Source: Serratia plymuthica | GTDB lineage: Bacteria > Pseudomonadota > Gammaproteobacteria > Enterobacterales > Enterobacteriaceae | Assembly (NCBI RefSeq): GCF_018336935.1 | Contig: NZ_CP068771.1 | Span: forward strand, 4,650,001 to 4,714,000 | DNA length: 64,000 nucleotides | Direction: 5' to 3' | Part shown: one piece after another, positions 8,734 through 17,780 of the stretch | Layout: every line of letters starts with the position of its first letter | Numbering within the stretch: the stretch's first letter is position 1 | The notes under the pieces: model-generated | Seen by the model: the letters and a program-made list of their open reading frames with translations, nothing else | Told to the model about the DNA's origin: nothing | Database searches by the model: none | Made by a program: the position numbers and the translations under genes

Positions 8734-9597
8734 TCAGGCGAGAGCATCCAGCGCTTTAGCGATATCCGCCGTCCACGGCAAATCAGGCACCGCGAGGTTT
8801 TCGCGCAAATGACCGACGGAGGAGGTGCCCGGTATCAGCAGAATATTGGGCGAACGATGATACAGCCATGCCAGCGCGGTTTGCAGAGGCGTGGCCCCAA
8901 GACGCGCAGCGATATCTGACAACGCCGTGGATTGGAGCGGCGTAAAACCACCAAGCGGGAAAAACGGCACATAAGCGATGCCTTCCCGGGCCAGATGGTC
9001 AATCAGCGCATCGTCGCCGCGGTTTATCAGGTTGTAGTGGTTTTGCACGCAAACAATGTTGCAAATCTTGCGCGCCTGCGCCACCTGGGTCGGTGTCACA
9101 TTACTCAGGCCTATGTGTTTCACCAGCCCCTGGCGTTGAAGATCCGCGAGGATCGTCAGGGGTTCTTCTATCGAACCTTCCGCCGGGCCATGGGTATCAA
9201 GCATGATCCTGAGATTAACCACGTCCAGCCTTTCAAGGCCCAGGTTACGCAGATTGTCATGCACCGCACTGGTCAGTTCTGCGGCGGAAAAGGCCGGCAG
9301 CCATGAGGCGTCCGCCCCCCGGCGCGCGCCGATCTTGGTGACCAGGGTCAGATCGTCCGGATAGGGGGCCAGCGCTTCGCGAATCAATTGGTTAGTGATA
9401 TGCGGGCCGTAAAAGTCGCTGGTGTCGATATGGTTGACCCCCAGCGCAACGGCTTCCCGCAGTACCGCCAGGGCGGCATCAGGATCTTTCGGTGGCCCGA
9501 ATACGCCGGGGCCGGCCAACTGCATGGCACCGTAGCCGAGCCGCTTGACGTTTCGATCGCCAAGGGGAAATGTATGATGCTTGTCGTTATTGGACAT
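8734..9597 (-). CDS. pdxI: Aldo/keto reductase, YdbC/PdxI-like pyridoxal reductase
   Basis: A 287-residue NADPH-dependent aldo/keto reductase. It matches E. coli YdbC (described as pyridoxal reductase PdxI) closely: RLGYGAMQLAGPGVFGPP, HIDTSDFYGPH, TKIGARRG, DASWLPAFS and LLIPGTSSV. Catalytic residues expected in the family are visible as Asp58, Tyr63 and Lys88. It would reduce pyridoxal to pyridoxine in vitamin B6 salvage if the activity is shared. A LysR gene begins 114 bases away on the other strand and is the probable regulator. Confidence 0.85.
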   Translation of the reverse strand: MSNNDKHHTFPLGDRNVKRLGYGAMQLAGPGVFGPPKDPDAALAVLREAVALGVNHIDTSDFYGPHITNQLIREALAPYPDDLTLVTKIGARRGADASWLPAFSAAELTSAVHDNLRNLGLERLDVVNLRIMLDTHGPAEGSIEEPLTILADLQRQGLVKHIGLSNVTPTQVAQARKICNIVCVQNHYNLINRGDDALIDHLAREGIAYVPFFPLGGFTPLQSTALSDIAARLGATPLQTALAWLYHRSPNILLIPGTSSVGHLRENLAVPDLPWTADIAKALDALA

Positions 9598-9711
9598 AAC
9601 TTGTCTCCAGTTGAGATAGCCAGCGGAATAGCCGCATTTATTTATAATAGGCGCTGCTCATACCCGTGATAAGTAGTAGGGCAGTGGACGGGGTGTACGG
9701 GGAAACGCACA

Positions 9712-10614
9712 ATGAAAAACGATTTAGAAGACCTGCATGCTTTTCTCGCCGTCGCGCGCTCAGGGGGATTTCGTGAAGGTGCGCGAACGTTGGGCCGGAG
9801 CGCGTCCGGAGTCAGCGACGCCGTTCGGCGCCTGGAAAAGCAGCTTGGCGTCCGGTTGTTTAACCGCACGACGCGCAGCGTAACGCCAACCGCCGCCGGT
9901 TATGGCTTGCTGGAAAGGCTGGGGCCGGCGTTGGCCGAGGTGCAGGGCGCGCTCGATGTGGTTAATGGTTTTCGCGATAAACCCGCCGGAACGCTTAAGC
10001 TGAATGTTCCTGCCAGTGCGGCGCGTCTGGTGCTGCCTGCGTTGATTCCCGCCTTTCTCGCTGCCTATCCGGATATCAAGGTTGAAGTGCAGACGGAAGA
10101 AAGCTTTGTCGATGTGCTGGCCGCCGGCTGCGATGCCGGCATCCGTTATGAAGAGCGGCTGGAAAAAGACATGATTGCCGTACCTATTGGCCCGCGGGTA
10201 CAGCGCTTTGCCGCAGGCGCATCTGCGGATTACCTTGAACGGCGTGGGCGGCCTGTGCATCCGCATGATCTGTTTACGCACGCCTGTATCAAGGGGCGTT
10301 TCCCCAGTGGGAAAATCTACCCCTGGGAGTTTGCAAAGGACGGGGAGAATATCTCACTTCAGCCTGAGGGGCCGCTGACGGTGCAGGCCGGTGGCGCCAC
10401 GGATCTGGCCATTGCGGCGGCGGTAGCCGGCGTGGGGATTGTCTATCTGTTTGAAGATTGGTTGAAACCTTATTTGGTCAAGGGTGACCTTGAACCGGTG
10501 CTAGAACCCTGGTGGCCACAGTTTTCCGGCCCGTTTCTCTATTATTCCGACCGGCGGTTTATCCCCTCGCCGCTGCGCGCTTTTATCGATTTTATTAAGC
10601 AGGGGGCGGGTTGA
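9712..10614 (+). CDS. LysR-family transcriptional regulator
   Basis: A 300-residue LysR-type regulator of the CrgA/DmlR-like branch: the N-terminal helix-turn-helix is in FLAVARSGGFREGARTLGRSASGVSDAVRRLE (about 10-42), followed by the linker and an effector domain with GFRDKPAGTLKLN and GVGIVYLFEDW. It is divergent from the pdxI-like reductase with a shared 114-bp promoter region, which is the usual layout for a LysR regulator and its target. The effector is unknown. Confidence 0.9.
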   Translation: MKNDLEDLHAFLAVARSGGFREGARTLGRSASGVSDAVRRLEKQLGVRLFNRTTRSVTPTAAGYGLLERLGPALAEVQGALDVVNGFRDKPAGTLKLNVPASAARLVLPALIPAFLAAYPDIKVEVQTEESFVDVLAAGCDAGIRYEERLEKDMIAVPIGPRVQRFAAGASADYLERRGRPVHPHDLFTHACIKGRFPSGKIYPWEFAKDGENISLQPEGPLTVQAGGATDLAIAAAVAGVGIVYLFEDWLKPYLVKGDLEPVLEPWWPQFSGPFLYYSDRRFIPSPLRAFIDFIKQGAG

Positions 10615-10723
10615 GAGCGGGGGGCGGATTTGCCAGTATTATCTTCAGACCATATCTGAACGTATACCAATGCAGGAAAGTGGCGCTGATTTAGAAGGTG
10701 ATTCTAGCATCCGGCATCAGTAG

Positions 10724-11419
10724 TTAACGCTTTTGTTCCCATGCTTCTCTGATGTACTGAATGTTAGGTTTGAAGCGTGACATGTGGCGGATACCTACCA
10801 CAGGCACATCGAATTGCTTAAACCTCGCAGTAAAGCAGAAGGTGGAGTAATAGCGGCTTTGGCTTATGTACTCGGGTTCATCGCCATTGCCGAAGGCTTT
10901 TAATAGCAAGCGAGCTGCTGAGTGAGAGTTCATTCCGTTACTGTAAGCAATAATTAGCTCAGGCTTACAGAGGGGGACGGTAATTTCTTCAAAGAAACCC
11001 ATCGATTTTTCAATCAGGCGATCCAAACTGCCAATTGCGCTCTCTTGAGCACTTTTTTTGAGCGACAGGGCATCTTTAGAGCACATGAGCAATGCGTTTG
11101 TGTAGACAGTATCTTGCCAGCTAAAGCCAAGCTGCTCAGGGACTGATTGCAGGCGATTTGCCAAATGTTTGATACCCCATTCACCTTCAGTACCGGCCTT
11201 AACATTAGAGAAATAAGGTGAATTAAAGCCGTTTATCACTGCTTCAGCATTTGTAAAACCGCCATCTGCAGATGAACCATTGAACCCAACCATGATTAAA
11301 CGCTTTCTTGCTGGTTTGGCTGCTAACAATTCGAAGGAACAATCATAAGGGCGGCCGGGGAGCTTGCTTAAATCATGCCGCTCTAATCCTTCCATGATTA
11401 TTTTTCTGGTCATTTCCAT
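10724..11419 (-). CDS. Unrecognised protein, possible uracil-DNA-glycosylase fold
   Basis: A 231-residue soluble protein without a signal peptide. Its motif order resembles the uracil-DNA glycosylase superfamily: a strand and loop IMVGFNGSSAD (about 42-52) like motif 1, TVYTNALLMCSKD like the central strand, KPELIIAYSNGMNSHSAARLLL like the segment preceding the late helix, and VVGIRHMSRF near the C-terminus where glycosylases carry an HPS motif; here it reads HMS. This is a fold guess from reading, not a family match, and catalytic residues are not assured. Its AT-rich composition and position beside ssrA suggest it was acquired horizontally. Confidence 0.6.
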   Translation of the reverse strand: MEMTRKIIMEGLERHDLSKLPGRPYDCSFELLAAKPARKRLIMVGFNGSSADGGFTNAEAVINGFNSPYFSNVKAGTEGEWGIKHLANRLQSVPEQLGFSWQDTVYTNALLMCSKDALSLKKSAQESAIGSLDRLIEKSMGFFEEITVPLCKPELIIAYSNGMNSHSAARLLLKAFGNGDEPEYISQSRYYSTFCFTARFKQFDVPVVGIRHMSRFKPNIQYIREAWEQKR

Positions 11420-11534
11420 CTTGGCAGTTTATCCCTTAAATGAGTCTGTTTTCGGATCTGCTCCATGCTAGATCGAATTCAGCATCTTGCTCAGAAAAAG
11501 CTTTATAGAAAACCTTTTCACTCACTGTGAACAG

Positions 11535-11792
11535 TCAGCCCTTCTTCAACAAAACATCTATCAGCGAGGTAAATACGGCGCTTGAGGAAAAAGCATGTTC
11601 TGTTTTGTGCTCCTCATCTTTGATGTCTTTAAATCTGATAACGGCGGCCTCCGGGGACAGGGCTTCCAGTTCTTCAAATTGTTTTGCGTATCCTTTGCTC
11701 AAAAAATGTTTCTGCCTGGCTTCGAAATCAGGTGATGAGATATTGAGAGCAAAAATTTGATCCCCTTTCACGAAAAAGTTGTAAACCACCAT
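11535..11792 (-). CDS. Small hypothetical protein in the AT-rich islet
   Basis: An 85-residue soluble protein (opening VVYNFFVKGDQIFALNISS) with mixed beta-then-helix character and no recognisable motif. The ATG is preceded, on its strand, by AAGGACATTACC, an acceptable ribosome-binding site. It lies about 115 bases upstream of the other islet gene on the same strand; the two may be co-transcribed. I do not recognise it, and coding potential rests on length, the ribosome-binding site and plausible composition. Confidence 0.5.
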   Translation of the reverse strand: MVVYNFFVKGDQIFALNISSPDFEARQKHFLSKGYAKQFEELEALSPEAAVIRFKDIKDEEHKTEHAFSSSAVFTSLIDVLLKKG

Positions 11793-12133
11793 GGTAATGT
11801 CCTTACTTCGGTGTGGGGCTATGACGACACGCAGCGGGCGTCTCTGATGCTTATAAATCAGCGTTTCACTGTAACCAATAAACTAGCGGGCAACCTTATG
11901 CTTTGCAAGGGTAATGTGGGGTTGTTGTGTGAGATGGCTAAAGATATAACGGCAGTTATTTCTATTTTATTTTTAAAATAGATGATTAAACGTGATTGTG
12001 AGCGATGCAGATGCGGAGACGAAGTGTCTGCATCGGTGATTGATCGACATTTATGGCACATATTTACCTAAACGTAGACCAATAAATCCCAGGTTAAGTG
12101 GATATCCTGGGGGCCTCGGTGTACGACAGACAC
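11793..12133. other. Non-coding stretch of the islet, nothing recognised
   Basis: About 340 AT-rich bases between the small islet gene and the tmRNA terminator. Short open frames occur on both strands, but none has a convincing start or composition. The sequence presumably holds the promoter of the islet genes; no inverted repeat or tmRNA duplication was seen. Confidence 0.4.
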
Positions 12134-12167
12134 AAAAAAGCCCGCAACTGAGTCGCGGGCTTTTTCG
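12132..12167 (-). terminator. ssrA intrinsic terminator
   Basis: Stem GCCCGC / GCGGGC (12140-12145 and 12155-12160) flanked by six A residues on the left and five T residues on the right, so it can end transcription from either strand. It lies about 45 bases past the mature tmRNA 3' end. Confidence 0.85.
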
Positions 12168-12208
12168 CTATTATCGCCGGATCTATCTGGTATCACCGGT
12201 GACCTATT

Positions 12209-12589
12209 TGGTGGAGCTGGGGGGATTTGAACCCCCGTCCGGAATTACTACACCGTCGGCACTACATGCTTAGTCCAATCATTACATTCGCCGGTCAGCT
12301 GCGGATGGACACGCCACTAACAAACTAGCCTGATTGGGTTTAACGCTTCAGCCCCAGGCAGGACATCCACGCGATCTCTTTTGGGTTTGACCTCTCTTGA
12401 TCCCCGTCCTAAGAGCGGAGGCTAGGGAGAGAGGGAATCTTCAGTTTCTTAGGCTGATTAAGCTGCTAAAGCAGCAGATTCGAATTGCGAGTCGTTTGCA
12501 ATTATTTTTTTTGCGGCTTTTTACGAGGCCAACCGCCCCTCGGCATGCTCCTAAGGCCTCACAATCCCGTCGAATCCAGAATCAGCCCC
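12209..12589 (-). ncRNA. ssrA: tmRNA (10Sa RNA)
   Basis: The transfer-messenger RNA that rescues stalled ribosomes with SmpB. On the minus strand the 5' end reads GGGGCTGATTCTGGATTCG and the 3' end closes the tRNA-Ala-like acceptor with CCAGCTCCACCA encoded. The T-arm GGTTCAAATCC is visible near the 3' end. The tag frame at 12499-12458 starts with a GCA resume codon and encodes ANDSQFESAALAA then TAA, longer than the E. coli ANDENYALAA tag but with the same ALAA degradation signal. It is followed on the same strand, upstream, by smpB. Confidence 0.97.
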
Positions 12590-12638
12590 AAGTAACTTTG
12601 TTCAGTATACCAGAAGTTTAACCCGTTAAGCCAGAGGC

Positions 12639-13121
12639 TTATCGGTTGGCATGCTTCATGATACGGGATTTCGCCGTCTGCCATTCACGATCTTTGATGT
12701 CATCGCGTTTATCGTGTTCTTTCTTACCTTTGGCTACGCCGATTTTGATCTTGGCCCAGGCATTTTTCCAATACATGGACAAGGCAACCACGGTATAGCC
12801 GTCGCGGTTTACGCGGCCGAGCAGTGAGTCCAGCTCACGTTTTTTCAGCAGCAATTTACGGGTACGTGTCGGATCGCATACCACATGCGACGAGGCTACG
12901 TTGAGCGGTGAGACGGTGGCCCCAAACAGGTAGGCTTCACCATCGCGGAAGGTCACGTAGCTGTCGCTAATGTTGGCTTTGCCGGCACGCAGCGATTTTA
13001 CTTCCCACCCTTGCAGCGACAGGCCTGCCTCGAACTCTTCTTCAATGAAGTATTCGAAACGCGCTCGCTTGTTCTGCGCAATGGTGGCTGAACCGGGTTT
13101 GTGTGCTTTTTTCTTTGTCAT
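12639..13121 (-). CDS. smpB: SsrA-binding protein SmpB
   Basis: A 160-residue RNA-binding protein that delivers tmRNA to the ribosome in trans-translation. The OB-fold core is clear: [34 protein letters not shown], and [15 protein letters not shown]; the C-terminal basic tail ([17 protein letters not shown]) is the part that occupies the mRNA channel. Length equals the E. coli protein. It is transcribed toward ssrA, 49 bases away, and divergent from ratA. Confidence 0.97.
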   Translation of the reverse strand: MTKKKAHKPGSATIAQNKRARFEYFIEEEFEAGLSLQGWEVKSLRAGKANISDSYVTFRDGEAYLFGATVSPLNVASSHVVCDPTRTRKLLLKKRELDSLLGRVNRDGYTVVALSMYWKNAWAKIKIGVAKGKKEHDKRDDIKDREWQTAKSRIMKHANR

Positions 13122-13282
13122 AGTTTGTTCATTATACTGGATGATTCGACGAAAGAAATCCTTTACCGCTCAGCACCTGCGCAATTTTTCGCATTTTTGG
13201 CCCCCGCGTTGCATAGCAGATTTTTTGTTTGGCGATAGATAAATGGTATTATCTGTATGTTTTGTGTCTCACAGGAAATGAT

Positions 13283-13717
13283 ATGCCCCAGATCAGTCGG
13301 TCTGCGTTAGTGCCGTTCAGCGCCGAGCAGATGTATCAGTTGGTTAACGATGTTCACTCTTATCCCGATTTTCTGCCAGGTTGCACCGGCAGCCGGGTGA
13401 TTGACGCGTCCAACAATCAGATGACCGCCGCGGTTGACGTTGCCAAAGCCGGTATCAGCAAAACCTTCACTACGCGCAACACGTTGCTGGATAACCAGAG
13501 CATCAATATGCAACTGGTTGATGGCCCGTTCCGCAAGCTGATGGGGGGCTGGCAGTTTACGCCGCTGAGCCCGGAAGCCTGTAAGGTTGAGCTGCACCTG
13601 GATTTTGAATTTACCAACAAACTGATCGAGCTGGCGTTCGGCAAGGTGTTCAAAGAGCTGGCCGGTAATATGGTGCAGGCCTTCACCCAGCGGGCGAAAG
13701 AGGTTTACAGTGTCTGA
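13283..13717 (+). CDS. ratA: RatA, START-domain ribosome-association toxin/CoQ-binding protein
   Basis: A 144-residue SRPBCC/START-fold protein (COQ10 family). [19 protein letters not shown] and [14 protein letters not shown] are the family signature, and the C-terminal helix ends the fold. E. coli RatA was reported to inhibit 70S ribosome association, while homologues bind ubiquinone. The ATG at 13283 follows CAGGAAATGAT and matches the family start; the longer frame from 13229 adds 18 unsupported residues. It overlaps ratB by eight bases, so the two are translated together. Confidence 0.93.
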   Translation: MPQISRSALVPFSAEQMYQLVNDVHSYPDFLPGCTGSRVIDASNNQMTAAVDVAKAGISKTFTTRNTLLDNQSINMQLVDGPFRKLMGGWQFTPLSPEACKVELHLDFEFTNKLIELAFGKVFKELAGNMVQAFTQRAKEVYSV

Positions 13718-13994
13718 TATTCGGGTTGAGGTGGTTTACGCCTTGCCGGAGCGTCAGTATCTGCGCAAGGTTACGCTGGCGGAAGGCAGCAGCGTTGAGC
13801 AGGCCATCACGGCCTCCGGGCTGCTGGAACTGCGTGGTGACATTGACTTGCAAAGCAATAAGCTGGGCATCTACAGCCGCCCGGCCAAGCTGGGTGATGT
13901 GCTAAACGATGGCGACCGGGTAGAGATTTATCGCCCCCTGATTGCCGACCCGAAAGAACTGCGTCGGCAACGGGCAGAGAAAGCAAAAAAATAA
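13710..13994 (+). CDS. ratB: RatB/RnfH-family ubiquitin-like protein
   Basis: A 94-residue beta-grasp protein of the RnfH family (UPF0125): [15 protein letters not shown], an acidic core, and the C-terminal [17 protein letters not shown]. It was named as the antitoxin partner of RatA by position, but its effect as an antitoxin is not established. It overlaps the ratA end by eight bases, and its stop lies inside the terminator stem that follows. Confidence 0.93.
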   Translation: MSDIRVEVVYALPERQYLRKVTLAEGSSVEQAITASGLLELRGDIDLQSNKLGIYSRPAKLGDVLNDGDRVEIYRPLIADPKELRRQRAEKAKK

Positions 13995-14020
13995 GGCGCT
14001 GAATGCGCCTTATTTTTTAT
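13989..14020 (+). terminator. ratAB terminator
   Basis: Stem AATAAGGCGC (13991-14000), five-base loop, GCGCCTTATT (14006-14015), then a run of T. The ratB stop codon is part of the left arm. Confidence 0.85.
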
Positions 14021-14108
14021 CAGAATTTTATCTTCCGAGTTGCAGCCTGTTACTGTCATGAAGAACCTGAATCGCCCCTCACGGGCCGGACGATAGCTCC
14101 TGCGCCTA

Positions 14109-14447
14109 TTACTTGGTCAGCGCCGGTTTGTTCTGAATATCGGTCAACACGCCTGCGCTATCAAAGGTCAGCGTCAGGGTTTGCTGGGTGATATCTTCAT
14201 GGCCAGGTTGCTGGCGGAATACATAGAACCACGTCTGAGTACCGAACGGATCCTGTAACATTGGTGTACCCAATGTATAAGCGACCTGTTGCTGGGTCAT
14301 ACCTTTTTGGATTTTAGCCACGTCGGTCGACGTCAGGTAGTTCCCTTGGTTGATGTCAGGCCGATAAACCACCTTCTCAAAAGTAGAACAGCCTGCAGTC
14401 AGCATCACAAGAACCACAGCGGCAGCAGCCAGCGTTTTACAGCGCAT
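14109..14447 (-). CDS. bamE: BamE, outer-membrane assembly lipoprotein
   Basis: A 112-residue lipoprotein component of the BAM complex that inserts beta-barrel proteins into the outer membrane. The lipobox is LTAGC with the lipidated Cys20. [24 protein letters not shown] and [11 protein letters not shown] are near-identical to E. coli BamE (SmpA). The start at 14447 gives the family-typical MRCKTL; an ATG at 14456 would add three residues. The gene converges with ratAB and its promoter side abuts the ERIC-like array. Confidence 0.95.
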   Translation of the reverse strand: MRCKTLAAAAVVLVMLTAGCSTFEKVVYRPDINQGNYLTSTDVAKIQKGMTQQQVAYTLGTPMLQDPFGTQTWFYVFRQQPGHEDITQQTLTLTFDSAGVLTDIQNKPALTK

Positions 14448-14516
14448 AGTAATCACATTCCTTTAGGGCATAGGATGCCGATGATAATAGACCTTGCAGC
14501 AGTTGGAAACCTTTAT

Positions 14517-15052
14517 ACCCTTCATCTTTCAAGTTGTAGCGGCGTTGCCTTCCCTCGTTCACCCCAGTCACTTAGTTGACTAAGCTCCTGGAGATTCTCT
14601 CGGTTGTCGCCTTGCCACAGCTTGAAATCTATTGGGTGTACCCTTCATCCCTCGAGTCGTAGCGGCGTTGCGTTCCCTCGTTCACCCCAGTCACTTAGTT
14701 GACTAAGCTCCTGGAGATTCTCTCGGTTGTCGCCTTGCCACAGCTTGAAATCTATTGGGTGTACCCTTCATCCCTCGAGTCGTAGCGGCGTTGCGTTCCC
14801 TCGTTCACCCCAGTCACTTAGTTGACTAAGCTCCTGGAGATTCTCTCGGTTGTCGCCTTGCCACAGCTTGAAATCTATTGGGTGAACCCTTCATCTCTCA
14901 AGTTGTAGCGGCGTTGCCTTCCCTCGTTCGCCCCAGTCACTTAGTTGACTAAGCTCCTGGGGATTCCTTCTCGCACCCCAGGCGCTTAACTGACTAAGCG
15001 GCTGGGGGATGGGGCGGTTATCGCCTTGCTGCACCTTGAAATCTGCCAGGTA
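14517..15052. repeat. Tandem array of four 123-bp ERIC-like elements
   Basis: Units start at 14517, 14640, 14763 and 14886, an exact 123-bp period. Units 2 and 3 are identical apart from the last base; unit 1 differs by a few substitutions. Each has the ERIC core (CCCCAGTCACTTA, a short spacer, TAAGCTCCTGG(A/G)GATTC), which corresponds to the usual ERIC primer sites, inside wider inverted-repeat arms. Unit 4 carries a second core (CACCCCAGGCGCTTAACTGA through GCGGCTGGGGGAT), so it is a nested or fused element. The array fills the gap between bamE and recN. ERICs are normally single 127-bp elements. Confidence 0.9.
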
Positions 15053-15099
15053 AACAGCGCCAAAGTCAGACCTCGGAAAAGTGAAAAAGTTGAGCTTTT

Positions 15100-16761
15100 T
15101 TATGCAGCCAGCAGTTCTTTTGCGTTTGCCAGCGTGTTGCGGGTGACTTCACTGCCTCCGAGAAGGCGCGCCAACTCCTGCAAGCGGGCACGTTTATCCA
15201 GCGGCGACATCTGCGTTTCGGTTTCCGTGCCGTCGGTCTGCTTGCTGACAAACAGATGTTGATGCCCGCACCCCGCGACCTGCGGCAGGTGGGTAACGCA
15301 CATCACTTGCGTTGATTCCCCTAGCTGGCGAAGCAGGCGACCCACGATGGCGGCGGTCGGGCCGCTGATACCCACGTCCACTTCGTCGAAAATCAGCGCC
15401 GGGGTTTCCATCTTGCGGGCAGTGATGACCTGAATCGCCAGCGCGATGCGTGACAATTCGCCGCCGGACGCCACTTTAGCCAGCGCTTGCAATGGTTGAC
15501 CCGGGTTGGTGGATACGCAGAACTCGGTGCGGCTTGCCCCTTCGGCGCTCAAATATTGGGGCTCGAAGCGCACATCGATGTTGAATTTGCCGTGTGGCAT
15601 AGAGAGCGCCTGCATGCTGTCGGTAATCAGCGTGGTCAGTTCGGCGGCGTAATGCTGGCGTTTCTGGTGCAATTGTTCCGCCAGAACCAGCGCTTGCTGA
15701 TGGTGCAGGGTGACCGCTTCGTTAAGGTGCTCGTGGTCGCTTTCCTGTTGCGACAGCAGCTGTTGTTCATCCAGCAATTGCTGGTGTAGCTGCGGCAGTT
15801 CTTCCGGCGCCACGTGATGTTTACGCGCCAGGTTGATTTGCCGCGACAGGCGCTGTTCCAGTTCATGCAGGCGGTTGGGATCGAGATCCATGCGAGCGGC
15901 ATAGTGGCGCAGTTCATCGCTGGCCTCGCTGATTTGGATTGAGGCCTCTTCCAGCATGTTCAGCAGTTCGCCCAGTTTTTCATCCATGCCGACCAGTTCG
16001 ACCAGCAGGTGTTTGGCGGTGTAAAGCTGGCTGAGCATGTTGTGTTCTTCATCATCGGCCAGCAATTGCAGCGTTTGCTGGCTAATGGTCAGCAACTGGC
16101 CGCTGTTGGCCAGGCGCTTGTATTCCGCATCCGTTTGTTCAAATTCGCCGGCCTGCGGGGCGAACTCATTCAGCTCTTTCAACTGATATTGCAGCAGCTG
16201 TTTGCGTGCGTCACGCTCGAGGGACTGTTGTTGGTGGTGCGCCAGTTCGCGGCAGCTTTGGTGCCAGCGTTGGTAAGCCTGTTGCATTTGCGCCAGCAGG
16301 GCGGGTTCATCGGCATAGGCGTCCAGCAGCTGTTTTTGATGCTCGGGTTTGAGCAACAGCTGATGAGCATGCTGGCCGTGGATTTGAATCAGGCGTTGGC
16401 CAAGTTCGCGCAGTTGCGAAAGCGGCACGGCGGTGCCATTGATAAAGCCGCGCGAGCGGCCGTCTGCGTTGATCACCCGGCGCAGCAGGCACTCATTGCT
16501 GTCGTCCAGTTGGTTCTGCTCAAGCCATTGGCGGGCTGAGGGGGTATCCGCCAGCGAGAAGCGCGCGCAGATATCGGCACGGGCGGCCCCCAGGCGCACC
16601 ACATTGCCGTCGGCGCGGTTGCCGAGGCACAGGCCCAGCGCGTCGATGGCGATGGATTTACCGGCGCCGGTTTCACCGGTAATCGCCGTCATACCCGGTT
16701 GAAAATCAATCTCCAACTCACGAACGATAGCAAAATTGCTGATGGTCAATTGCGCCAGCAT
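15100..16761 (-). CDS. recN: DNA repair protein RecN
   Basis: A 553-residue SMC-like ATPase acting in double-strand break repair; length equals the E. coli protein. Walker A is GETGAGKS at 29-36; the long middle is coiled coil rich in Q, H and L; the signature ASGGELSR and Walker [14 protein letters not shown] lie in the C-terminal quarter. The start at 16761 gives the family opening [13 protein letters not shown]; an upstream ATG at 16785 is not supported. Two LexA boxes lie just upstream, so it is SOS-controlled. Confidence 0.97.
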   Translation of the reverse strand: MLAQLTISNFAIVRELEIDFQPGMTAITGETGAGKSIAIDALGLCLGNRADGNVVRLGAARADICARFSLADTPSARQWLEQNQLDDSNECLLRRVINADGRSRGFINGTAVPLSQLRELGQRLIQIHGQHAHQLLLKPEHQKQLLDAYADEPALLAQMQQAYQRWHQSCRELAHHQQQSLERDARKQLLQYQLKELNEFAPQAGEFEQTDAEYKRLANSGQLLTISQQTLQLLADDEEHNMLSQLYTAKHLLVELVGMDEKLGELLNMLEEASIQISEASDELRHYAARMDLDPNRLHELEQRLSRQINLARKHHVAPEELPQLHQQLLDEQQLLSQQESDHEHLNEAVTLHHQQALVLAEQLHQKRQHYAAELTTLITDSMQALSMPHGKFNIDVRFEPQYLSAEGASRTEFCVSTNPGQPLQALAKVASGGELSRIALAIQVITARKMETPALIFDEVDVGISGPTAAIVGRLLRQLGESTQVMCVTHLPQVAGCGHQHLFVSKQTDGTETETQMSPLDKRARLQELARLLGGSEVTRNTLANAKELLAA

Positions 16762-16787
16762 GGGAACCTTCCTGTGTATAAACACAT

Positions 16788-16829
16788 AACTGTAGTTTCA
16801 TACAGTATAAACTGGTTTTATATACAGTA
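16788..16829 (-). promoter_or_regulatory. Two LexA (SOS) boxes of recN
   Basis: CTGT-N8-ACAG occurs perfectly at 16790-16805, and a near-perfect copy CTGG-N8-ACAG at 16812-16827 (the other strand reads CTGTATATAAAACCAG). The tandem pair 29-70 bases upstream of the recN start mirrors the E. coli recN promoter. Confidence 0.9.
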
Positions 16830-16847
16830 AAGTAGCTGGCGACGTTT

Positions 16848-17726
16848 TTAGAACAATTTTTTTGACCAGCCGAGTTTTGTGCTTAAGGTATTGAAATAGC
16901 TGTAGTCCTTTGGATGAATAAGATTCAAATGGAAATCACTACGGCGTATCAATACCTCTTCGCCTTCCTGGATAGGCAGCGCGATCTGGCTGTCGCAGCT
17001 GATTTCCAGATCGCTGCCGATCTGCGAAAACTTCAGCCGAATGGTGCTGTTGCCGTTGATCACCAGCGGGCGGGCGGAGAGGGTGTGCGGAAACATCGGC
17101 ACCAGCGCGATGGCCTCCAGCGAAGGTGTCAGGATCGGCCCGCCGGCGGAGAGCGAGTAGGCGGTCGAGCCGGTCGGCGTGGCGATAATCAACCCGTCGG
17201 AACGCTGCGAGAAGGCGAAACGATCGTCGATATACACTTCGAATTCGATCATGTGCGCCACTTTGCCGGGGTGTAGCACCACTTCGTTGATGGCGGTGCT
17301 GATGCGGCACTGCTGGTTCTCTTTGTGTACGATGGTTTCCAGCAGGAAGCGCTGTTCATCGATGTATTCGCCTTCCAGCACGTCGGCCAATTGCTGCAGC
17401 GCGTTGTCGGGGTCGAGATCGGTCAAGAAGCCGAGATTGCCGCGGTTTACGCCGATCACTTTAATATCGTAACGCGCCAACACGCGCGCCGCGCCGAGCA
17501 TATTGCCGTCGCCACCGACCACCACGGCCAGGTCGGCTTTCTGGCCTATGTCTGCCAGGCTGCCGGTCACGACGTCTTTCAGGCCCAAATCCTGGGCTAT
17601 CTGCCGTTCGAGCATCACCGAGTAGCCTCGGGCGACCAACCAGTGAAACAACATCTCATGCGTTGCCAGCGCTGAAGGGTGGCGCGGGTGACCCACAATG
17701 CCAATACAGGCGAATTTCTTATTCAT
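16848..17726 (-). CDS. nadK: NAD kinase
   Basis: A 292-residue cytosolic kinase that phosphorylates NAD to NADP; length equals E. coli NadK. The catalytic GGDGN is at 71-75 with Asp73; [21 protein letters not shown] and [16 protein letters not shown] are the other family motifs. The start at 17726 matches the family MNKKF; the longer frame to 17816 runs back through the heat-shock promoter region of grpE and is rejected. Confidence 0.97.
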   Translation of the reverse strand: MNKKFACIGIVGHPRHPSALATHEMLFHWLVARGYSVMLERQIAQDLGLKDVVTGSLADIGQKADLAVVVGGDGNMLGAARVLARYDIKVIGVNRGNLGFLTDLDPDNALQQLADVLEGEYIDEQRFLLETIVHKENQQCRISTAINEVVLHPGKVAHMIEFEVYIDDRFAFSQRSDGLIIATPTGSTAYSLSAGGPILTPSLEAIALVPMFPHTLSARPLVINGNSTIRLKFSQIGSDLEISCDSQIALPIQEGEEVLIRRSDFHLNLIHPKDYSYFNTLSTKLGWSKKLF

Positions 17727-17780
17727 TGTTGTGATTTTCCTCACCGGGACGAGTTTATGCCCCACATTGTGACCGGTTGA

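Larger units (their letters stand above)
10620..12130. mobile_element. AT-rich islet beside the tmRNA 3' end (probable island remnant)
   Basis: From about 10620 to 12130 base composition shifts to AT-rich, against a GC-rich background on both sides, and the two genes inside match nothing I recognise from the conserved backbone. It abuts the 3' end and terminator of ssrA, a known insertion target for integrative islands in enterobacteria. I see no integrase, transposase or direct repeat of the tmRNA 3' end, so the boundaries and the mechanism are inferred; the piece may be the residue of a larger island. Confidence 0.5.

Noticed and set aside
11757-12061. Short open frames on both strands in the islet
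   Set aside because: They overlap each other, lack ribosome-binding sites and show no protein-like pattern.
10620-12130. Intact prophage or integrative element at ssrA
   Set aside because: There is no integrase, structural gene, or direct repeat of the tmRNA end within the segment.
12040-12273. 77-residue open frame on the plus strand
   Set aside because: It runs antisense through the tmRNA acceptor and T-arm; the VELGGFEPPSG string is the well-known false protein from tRNA-like 3' ends.
13283-13994. ratA-ratB as a working toxin-antitoxin module
   Set aside because: RatB as an antitoxin is not established, and RatA homologues bind ubiquinone; both are conserved core genes beside smpB, so they are not listed as a mobile toxin-antitoxin system.
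14466-15100. CRISPR array as the source of the regular repeats
   Set aside because: The 123-bp period is made of almost whole repeat with no unique spacers; it is a tandem ERIC-like array.
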